A stretch of DNA of 6,765 bases, taken from Kiritimatiellia bacterium. Its GTDB lineage: Bacteria; Verrucomicrobiota; Kiritimatiellia; RFP12; UBA3636. The stretch covers positions 1 through 6,765 of the forward strand of contig JAFPUX010000218.1 in NCBI GenBank assembly GCA_017413145.1, written 5' to 3'. Position 1 is the stretch's first letter. Every line of letters begins with the position of its first letter. Shown one piece after another: positions 3,801 to 6,765 of the stretch. The position numbers were made by a program, and so were the translations under genes. The notes beneath the pieces were generated by a model, which searched no databases, had not been told where the DNA came from, and saw nothing but the letters and a program-made list of their open reading frames with translations.

Positions 3801-6578
3801 CGCCGAGCCCCAGGTGTGAACATGGGGCGGCGGCTCGCTCCCGCCGGCCTCGTAGCAGCCGACGGACGGCGTCGCGTCGAAGGCCCTGCCGTCGAGGTCG
3901 ACGCCCGCGCCGGAGCCGGCCGCGCCCGCCCCCTTCGCCGGGGAGTCTTCCTGCAGGCGGTAGTCGCCGTTCGCGGCGCCGGCGAACTTGGGGTCGCCGG
4001 CCTGGAAGCCCGCGAGATCGTGGTTCACGCCGCCGATGTTCACCGTCGTCTCGCTCGCGAGCCCGACGAAGCAGTTCTTCGAGCCCGTCGCGTCGAAGAA
4101 CGAGTTGTTGGACCGCAGGTTGGATTCCGATTCGCCCAGCTTGTTCCCGACAAGGATGGTGTTGACGAGCACGAGCTTCCCGGGGCCGGTCGCCGACGCG
4201 AGGTCGAGGCCACCGGAGTTGGAGACCGCCTCGTTGCCGACGATCGTGCAGTTGCGGACGGTGCAGTCGCCTTCGAGGTCCTTCACGCACAGGCCGCCGC
4301 CCGATCCGCCGCCGGTCGTGATGGCGTTGCCTGCCACGAGGCACGTGTCGATCGTCACGGCGCCCTTCGTGTCGTTGACGGCGATGCCCGCGCCGAAGCC
4401 GCCCTGGAGTCCGCTCGCCGATGCGTTGTTGGCGACGATGGAGTGGTCGATCGAGCCCTGTCCGCCGGCGAAGGAGACGCCGTAGCCAGAGTTGGCGTGG
4501 TTCTTGCTGACGTTGTTGGTGATGCAGCACCAGGAAACGGTGCCGTCCTTGACCAGCACGCCGGCGCCGTTCTCCGACTGCGACTTGATGGTGCCGCCCG
4601 TCAGGGCGACGCCCTCGAGCCTCGCCCCGCCGTCCAGCATCGCGCAGCGCTGGGCCGTCCACGACGACTCGTTCACCGCGCGCTTGATGACCGTGTTCGT
4701 CCAGCCCTGGCCGGCGAGCGTGACGCCGTTCGTGACGTTGAGCTGCGCGTTGACGTAGAACGTGCCGGCGGAGAGCGTGACGGTGCCCGCGGGGCTCTTG
4801 GCGGCCGCGGCGTCGATCAGGTCCTGGATCATCTTCGCGTCGGTGATGCCGGACTGGTCGCCGCTGGGCTGTCCGTCGACGATCGCGGGGCCGACCGCGG
4901 CGGCGGCGAAGTCGTCCACGTAGTCCCAGACGATGTCGTTGTAGTTGTAGCTGCCCGTTCCCGGCGACGCGTTCTGCTGGAAGGTGTGGCCGCGCGTGGC
5001 GAGCGTATGAAGCTCGCTGTCGATGTCCATCGTGCGCAGCTTTTCCCAGCATTTGACGGAATTCATGGCCGCATAGCTGTCGGCATCGCCGTGCATGAAG
5101 AACATCGTGCAGGTCTTCGCGTCGAACGCGAAGTCGTCGACCAGGACGTCCGTGTCGAGATTGCCGCCGTTCGCGTTCGTGCCATCGGCTCCGTCGGTGA
5201 GCGCGTAGGCCGGATAGAACGCAATCGCCCACTTGACGTTGCAGGGCTGGTCGTCGATGTCGTCGATCCGCGCGTACGCCGGCGTGAGCGAGGTCGTCGC
5301 GCCCATCAGCGTGAGGTGGCCGGCCGCCGAACCGCCCATGATTCCGATGCTGTCCGGATCGAGCCCGCGGCTCGGCGCCTCCGCGCGGACGAGGCGGATG
5401 GCGCGCTGGAGGTCCTGCCACGCCGACATGTGCTTGGCGAGGTTCGCGGGGCGGGGCGTGCGGTACTTGAGCGCGACGACCGCCATGCCCTTCTCGTTGA
5501 GATGGCGACGCGTGGGGACGACCTCGAAGCCGTCGTGGTTGTTGAAGCCGTAGGCGCCGCCCGCGTAGATGATCTGGATCGCCCGCGTCTTGAGCTCCTT
5601 CGGGAGGTGCCATTCGATGAAGGGAACGACCTGTCCATCCTGAGGGTCGGGCGTCTGGCCGTCGGGCCAGATGTTCTCCTTGATGTAGGTCGCGCGGTCC
5701 TCGTCGGACGCCCAGCGGTCGAACGCGGGCACCTCCGCGCCGAGCGCGCCGAGAAATCCCATCTGGCACATGAACTCGATGACGCGCCCGAACTCGGAAG
5801 CGGTCGCAGGGGCGTGTCCGCGTCCGGGGACGATGTGGATTTCGGAGGGAACCTTCGCCCCGTTCGACACCGTCATCGTACGGAGCTTCCGGTAGATGCG
5901 CGTCGTCGCGATGGGAGACGTCACGGCGTCGTCCTGGCCGTGGAAGAGGCACATGGTGCAGGTCTTGTTGTCGAACGCGAAGACCGTGTCGATCGCCGTG
6001 TCGCTCGTGAGCACGCGCGTCGGGGACATCGGGATCGCGAAGTTGACGTTGCAGGCGAGGTCGTCGACGTCGTCGACCTTCGCGTACGCGGCGGTCTGCG
6101 AGCTCGTCGCCAGGAGGAGCGCGAGGTGCGCGCCGTCCGCAAAGCCCATGACGCCGATCTTGTCCGCGCTGTAGCCGCGCTCCGCGGCGGCCTGGCGCAC
6201 GAGGCGCACGGCGCGCTGGGCGTCCTCCAGGGCCGGCTTGTAGACGGGAAGACCGGCCGCGCTCGGACGATGGCGGAGCCACACGCACGCGACGCCGTTC
6301 GCGAGGAGCTTCGCCTCGAGCGGTTGCAGCGCGGCGCCGTCGCCGACGCTGGCGTAGTCGGAACCGGGGAGGATGATCACGCACGCGCCCGTGGGGGCGA
6401 CGGGCGCATCGGACCACTCGAGGTACGGCGCCGCGACGCCGGCCTGCGCGTCGGGCATCCCGCCCTCCGGCCAGAGCGTCTGCGTGGTGCTTGCGATGCC
6501 GGCGAGCGGCAGCAGGGCCGTCAGGGCGGCGATGAATCCGGCGATGTTGTTTTTCCTCCGGTGAACGGTGTTCGGCAT
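864..6578 (-). CDS. Giant exported protein: tandem alpha/beta-hydrolase (esterase-like) domains plus three beta-helix modules
   Basis: This gene encodes 1904 residues and ends with TAG at 864-866. I chose the ATG at 6576-6578 over an in-frame upstream ATG at 6683. It has AAGGAG nine bases upstream and starts a clear signal peptide: H-R-R-K, hydrophobic residues 12-29, likely cleavage after A29. The longer form would begin inside the promoter palindrome. Domains in order: hydrolase 1 (about 34-290), hydrolase 2 (about 300-560), beta-helix 1 (571-912), H-T-W-G domain (about 919-997), beta-helix 2 (1009-1360), chitobiase C-terminal-type domain (about 1365-1443), beta-helix 3 (1452-1793), and an unrecognised C-terminal domain (1794-1904). 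Both hydrolase domains resemble BD-FAE-type (feruloyl/acetyl xylan) esterases and start with a W-P-x-G element. Hydrolase 2 keeps S417, D500 and H531 as a plausible triad; hydrolase 1 has Ala147 at the nucleophile position. I infer an extracellular esterase acting on acylated polysaccharide. No transmembrane anchor, LPXTG or PEP-CTERM motif is visible at the end, so how it is retained is unknown. It appears to be transcribed alone, from its own promoter to a hairpin past the stop. Confidence 0.93.
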   Translation of the reverse strand: MPNTVHRRKNNIAGFIAALTALLPLAGIASTTQTLWPEGGMPDAQAGVAAPYLEWSDAPVAPTGACVIILPGSDYASVGDGAALQPLEAKLLANGVACVWLRHRPSAAGLPVYKPALEDAQRAVRLVRQAAAERGYSADKIGVMGFADGAHLALLLATSSQTAAYAKVDDVDDLACNVNFAIPMSPTRVLTSDTAIDTVFAFDNKTCTMCLFHGQDDAVTSPIATTRIYRKLRTMTVSNGAKVPSEIHIVPGRGHAPATASEFGRVIEFMCQMGFLGALGAEVPAFDRWASDEDRATYIKENIWPDGQTPDPQDGQVVPFIEWHLPKELKTRAIQIIYAGGAYGFNNHDGFEVVPTRRHLNEKGMAVVALKYRTPRPANLAKHMSAWQDLQRAIRLVRAEAPSRGLDPDSIGIMGGSAAGHLTLMGATTSLTPAYARIDDIDDQPCNVKWAIAFYPAYALTDGADGTNANGGNLDTDVLVDDFAFDAKTCTMFFMHGDADSYAAMNSVKCWEKLRTMDIDSELHTLATRGHTFQQNASPGTGSYNYNDIVWDYVDDFAAAAVGPAIVDGQPSGDQSGITDAKMIQDLIDAAAAKSPAGTVTLSAGTFYVNAQLNVTNGVTLAGQGWTNTVIKRAVNESSWTAQRCAMLDGGARLEGVALTGGTIKSQSENGAGVLVKDGTVSWCCITNNVSKNHANSGYGVSFAGGQGSIDHSIVANNASASGLQGGFGAGIAVNDTKGAVTIDTCLVAGNAITTGGGSGGGLCVKDLEGDCTVRNCTIVGNEAVSNSGGLDLASATGPGKLVLVNTILVGNKLGESESNLRSNNSFFDATGSKNCFVGLASETTVNIGGVNHDLAGFQAGDPKFAGAANGDYRLQEDSPAKGAGAAGSGAGVDLDGRAFDATPSVGCYEAGGSEPPPHVHTWGSATYAWTMTPSGYDCTATAVCTADSSHVTNETVTAAYEVVREPTETEAGEGLYTATFANAPFAGTQTKTVRLPKTGSDPTEPVAPSGDATGETDRRTIQALIDAAAAKTTAKSPAGTVTLDSGIFYVDAQLMVTGGVTLVGQGWDRTVLKQVSATPTADTRVVWIDDGATVGHVAITGGSVDKPGGWSWGAGAFVADGTITWCCITNNVSGSDISANNYGGGVGFGDGRGQIDHSIVADNLVKGLQTSFGGGIAVRHPTGPVTVDACLVAGNVVSNAQLGTGALTYGGAGGIVVELWAQSVNYPMTVRNTTIAGNSAEGAAPRSVAGAVYTMADTGSKFAMLDCIVAGNTTTGTNATVELSYDGGVDYCLFDVEEDKLGANSLYGAPAFVGAEDADYRLELASPAVGGGAAYEGMGDDLAGAAFSDPPSMGCYEYAELAAKPAFDVASGAVFYPTTNVTLTCATSGAKIYYTTDGSRPTDRSAEYTGPIALSATTTVKARAYAADLGPSAVATATYTYEKPVVPGVVSPVEGDPAATRWTIQDAIDAAAPTHGTVVLAGGIFEIDAQLNVTGGVTLVGQGWENTVIRPAAGYAIRLAMVDENATVARLTLTGGNANTQSGATGVQVNPTTSSYGGAGAWVKNGTISWCCISNNVGSAHYTYGCGVSFSGGQGAIDHCLVADNRSTQVQNVYGAGIGALDTEGPVLVDACLVVGNLIGGNGSGGGIGIRGANHDCVVRNCTVVGNTGTLYAGGIRFEHMAGFVPGKATIVDTIAVGNTMNGNESNFSITDVLKDSVNSRNCFFGLESEANQAPGSLFGDPLFVDAAHGDYHLLEASPAKEAGSTYAAIAKDLDDKYFVWDTPSMGCYEFDPDAQPRPWDIPGPNGGGIQALDDYEGHTYVEFTSIDLAGDTLTVGFRAGKVDARGEVVVALLCKENLDDDSAFRLPATLTNGALDTLGVLEAVLDQPYAHLFAVGIGTLEE
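867..1199 (-). other. Unrecognised C-terminal domain of the large protein
   Basis: These are residues 1794-1904. It has Q-P-R-P-W-D-I-P-G-P-N-G-G-G, then alternating hydrophobic strands (T-Y-V-E-F-T-S-I-D-L, D-T-L-T-V-G-F-R-A, E-V-V-V-A-L-L-C-K) and ends A-H-L-F-A-V-G-I-G-T-L-E-E. This looks like a small all-beta domain. There is no hydrophobic membrane segment followed by basic residues, and no sortase or PEP-CTERM signal. A C-terminal secretion or attachment domain specific to this lineage is possible, but nothing in the sequence proves it. Confidence 0.5.
1200..2225 (-). repeat. Beta-helix module 3 of 3 in the large protein
   Basis: These are residues 1452-1793. The module opens S-P-V-E-G-D with T-I-Q-D-A-I-D-A-A, then G-G-I-F-E-I-D-A-Q-L and G-V-T-L-V-G-Q-G-W. 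The W-C-C motif is at 1571-1573, the coils end in N-N or G-N turns as in the other modules, and it closes at P-S-M-G-C-Y-E with C1789. The W-C-C motifs of the three modules lie 443 and 445 residues apart, so the modules are close to the same length once the different linkers are counted. Confidence 0.85.
2062..2096 (-). repeat. 35-bp identical DNA segment, copy in beta-helix module 3
   Basis: These 35 bases are identical to 3373-3407 in module 2 and encode the T-G-G-V-T-L-V-G-Q-G-W region. A related stretch near 4701-4727 in module 1 differs by at least one base. Identity includes third codon positions, which suggests recent duplication or gene conversion between modules. Confidence 0.8.
2247..2486 (-). 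other. Domain: chitobiase/beta-hexosaminidase C-terminal-type (FN3-associated) domain
   Basis: These are residues of about 1365-1444. The diagnostic run is I-Y-Y-T-T-D-G-S-R-P-T (1393-1403), followed by Y-T-G-P-I-A-L-S-A-T-T-T-V-K-A-R-A-Y, the core of the CHB_HEX_C_1 type of beta-sandwich. The domain is a common spacer or carbohydrate-associated module in secreted glycan-active enzymes. Here it separates beta-helix modules 2 and 3. It is not catalytic. Confidence 0.85.
2499..3554 (-). repeat. Beta-helix module 2 of 3 in the large protein
   Basis: These are residues 1009-1360, with the same plan as module 1: P-S-G-D, T-I-Q-A-L-I-D-A-A-A-A-K, G-I-F-Y-V-D-A-Q-L, G-V-T-L-V-G-Q-G-W. The W-C-C motif is at 1126-1128 and the closing P-S-M-G-C-Y-E at C1356. 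The module carries a small insert, K-T-T-A-K-S-P-A-G, after the opening helix. A coil with V-V-E-L-W-A-Q-S-V-N-Y replaces the simpler coil of the other copies, so it is the most divergent in the middle. Confidence 0.85.
3373..3407 (-). repeat. 35-bp identical DNA segment, copy in beta-helix module 2
   Basis: This is the partner of 2062-2096. Another shared stretch, 25 bases at 3181-3205, is identical to 4510-4534 in module 1 and encodes the W-C-C coil. Different module pairs therefore share different identical patches. Confidence 0.8.
3585..3822 (-). other. Domain: H-T-W-G linker domain between beta-helix modules 1 and 2
   Basis: These are residues of about 919-998. The segment starts H-V-H-T-W-G-S-A-T-Y-A-W, has two cysteines (C939 and C945) in C-T-A-T-A-V-C and then S-H-V-T-N-E-T-V-T. 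It continues T-E-T-E-A-G-E-G-L-Y-T-A-T-F and ends in T-K-T-V-R-L-P-K. I recognise this as a short domain seen in modular surface proteins of gut anaerobes, where it usually comes near repeats or Ig-like domains. Its biochemical role is not known to me. The H and C residues might bind a metal or form a disulfide, which is speculation. Confidence 0.6.
3843..4871 (-). repeat. Beta-helix module 1 of 3 in the large protein
   Basis: These are residues 570-912. The module opens P-S-G-D, an Ala-rich helix (M-I-Q-D-L-I-D-A-A-A-A-K), G-T-V-T-L-S-A-G-T-F-Y and G-V-T-L-A-G-Q-G-W. Coils of about 25 residues follow, each ending in an N-N or G-N turn (I-T-N-N-V, I-V-A-N-N, L-V-A-G-N, I-V-G-N, I-L-V-G-N). 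It closes with G-D-Y-R-L-Q-E-D-S-P-A-K and P-S-V-G-C-Y-E (C908). This is the pattern of right-handed parallel beta-helix proteins of the choice-of-anchor Q kind. W683-C684-C685 sits in the first full coil and is conserved in all three modules. Confidence 0.85.
4899..5681 (-). other. Domain: alpha/beta hydrolase 2, probable active carbohydrate esterase
   Basis: These are residues 300-560 of the large protein. The domain repeats the layout of hydrolase 1: W-P-D-G-Q-T-P at W304, the oxyanion strand Y-A-G-G-A-Y at 338-343, the nucleophile elbow I-M-G-G-S-A-A-G-H-L with S417, then D-D-I-D-D-Q-P-C-N-V, C-T-M-F-F-M-H-G-D-A-D with D500, and T-R-G-H-T-F with H531. The S417-D500-H531 triad lies in the usual order and spacing for an alpha/beta hydrolase. 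The elbow is G-G-S-A-A, so the last Gly of the textbook G-x-S-x-G is Ala, but the following Gly-His-Leu matches the usual G-G-H-L. The family includes acetyl-xylan and feruloyl esterases of carbohydrate breakdown. The actual ester and sugar cannot be inferred. Confidence 0.78.
5709..6479 (-). other. Domain: alpha/beta hydrolase 1, apparently catalytically dead
   Basis: These are residues 34-290 of the large protein. The domain begins at the W-P-E-G-G-M-P element (W36), which recurs at W304 in the second copy. The nucleophile elbow reads V-M-G-F-A-D-G-A-H-L: residue 147 is Ala (codon GCG, complement of 6138-6140) where active relatives have G-x-S-x-G. The oxyanion-hole strand reads P-G-S-D-Y at 71-75 instead of the Gly-rich P/H-G-G-G-Y usual in this family. 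The acid and base positions survive (D217 in H-G-Q-D-D, H255 in G-R-G-H). Cys176 and Cys207 match Cys446 and Cys490 in the second copy, so a shared disulfide is possible in this exported protein. Loss of the nucleophile and of the Gly-rich loop argues for a binding or structural role, although another chemistry is not excluded. Confidence 0.8.
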
Positions 6579-6587
6579 GGCGTTTTT

Positions 6588-6593
6588 CTCCTT
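6588..6593 (-). promoter_or_regulatory. Shine-Dalgarno site of the large gene
   Basis: AAGGAG lies nine bases before the ATG at 6576-6578. It decides the start of the large protein against the upstream in-frame ATG at 6683, which has no signal peptide behind it. Confidence 0.85.
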
Positions 6594-6634
6594 GGTCGTC
6601 GCCGTCGGGCGCATTCCCCTCGGCAACGGCGACC

Positions 6635-6640
6635 ATACTA
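6635..6640 (-). promoter_or_regulatory. Probable -10 element of the large gene
   Basis: Read on the minus strand this is TAGTAT preceded by TGC, an extended -10 form matching TATAAT at four of six positions. The sequence 17 bases further upstream is TTCGGA, a poor -35, so the promoter may depend on a protein bound at the palindrome. The distance to the palindrome core is 24 bases, the same as in the second promoter. Confidence 0.55.
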
Positions 6641-6664
6641 GCACGCGCCGTCTTCCGTCCGAAA

Positions 6665-6680
6665 CTACACAACCGTGTAG
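6665..6680 (-). promoter_or_regulatory. Palindromic operator-like site upstream of the large gene
   Basis: CTACACAACCGTGTAG is a dyad with 6-base arms and a 4-base spacer, 86 bases upstream of the ATG at 6578. With its flank GAAA on one side (6661-6680) it is identical over 20 bases to the site upstream of the other gene. If 6635-6640 is the -10, the centre falls near -44, next to where a -35 would be. That is a typical place for an activator, although a repressor cannot be ruled out. Confidence 0.75.
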
Positions 6681-6765
6681 CACCCGTTTTCCGGTCCGCG
6701 AAGCGCCCCCGGAATCGATGCTCCGCCGCCCCTCGCGGTCCCGGCGCGTGGCGGGGTCCGCACCC

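Noticed and set aside
6598..6633. GTCGCCGT/ACGGCGAC inverted repeat in the leader of the large gene, possible regulatory hairpin or riboswitch
   Set aside because: The stem is only 8 bp with a 20-base loop, and with the -10 at 6635-6640 the first arm would lie at or before the transcript start. No riboswitch core is recognisable.
1119..6641. A very long open frame on the plus strand (about 1840 codons) opposite the large gene
   Set aside because: Its product is a run of Arg, Asp, Val and Ala without domains or a signal peptide. It mirrors the codon phase of the GC-rich minus-strand gene, where stops are rare on the opposite strand.
6579..6683. N-terminal extension of the large protein from the ATG at 6683
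   Set aside because: It would add 35 non-signal residues before a proper signal peptide, and the coding part would cover the palindrome and -10. The ATG at 6578 has a strong AAGGAG.
6718..6765. Short open plus-strand frame starting ATG at 6718 and running off the window
   Set aside because: There is no Shine-Dalgarno, the product is Arg/Ser-rich, and it is only 16 codons. Nothing supports it as a gene.

Overview
This GC-rich window reads entirely on the minus strand. It holds two genes for exported, repeat-rich surface or extracellular proteins, each with its own promoter region. I see no rRNA, tRNA, CRISPR array, transposase or phage gene. Very large secreted proteins built from parallel beta-helix modules ending in a P-S-x-G-C-Y-E motif, joined to BD-FAE-like (carbohydrate) esterases, a chitobiase C-terminal-type domain and an H-T-W-G domain, suggest the Verrucomicrobiota/Kiritimatiellota/Lentisphaerota group. 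A gut or rumen Kiritimatiellae-like polysaccharide degrader is my best guess. That is inferred from protein style only, because no phylogenetic marker is present.

Layout, in transcription order (right to left). Positions 6765-6681 hold no gene I can support. Positions 6680-6579 are the control region of the large gene: a 16-bp palindrome (6665-6680), a -10-like hexamer (6635-6640) and a strong Shine-Dalgarno (6588-6593). Positions 6578-864 encode a 1904-residue exported protein. Its order is signal peptide, two tandem alpha/beta-hydrolase domains, three beta-helix modules separated by an H-T-W-G domain and a chitobiase C-terminal-type domain, and a C-terminal domain I do not recognise. Positions 850-810 form a perfect 19-bp hairpin just after the stop codon. 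Positions 767-667 are a second control region with the same palindrome at the same distance from a -10-like hexamer. Positions 666-1 are the first 222 codons of another exported beta-helix protein, which continues past the window.

The most interesting points are these. (1) The palindrome-promoter arrangement is repeated, with exactly 24 bases from palindrome core to -10 in both cases, which suggests one regulator controls both genes and probably a wider set. (2) The large protein pairs a first esterase domain whose nucleophile Ser is replaced by Ala with a second domain that keeps a plausible Ser-Asp-His triad. (3) Three homologous beta-helix modules in one chain share a W-C-C motif and stretches of identical DNA, which points to internal duplication. 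A reasonable model is that the beta-helix modules and the inactive esterase domain hold a glycan or the cell surface while the second esterase domain removes acyl groups. The substrate cannot be read from the sequence.
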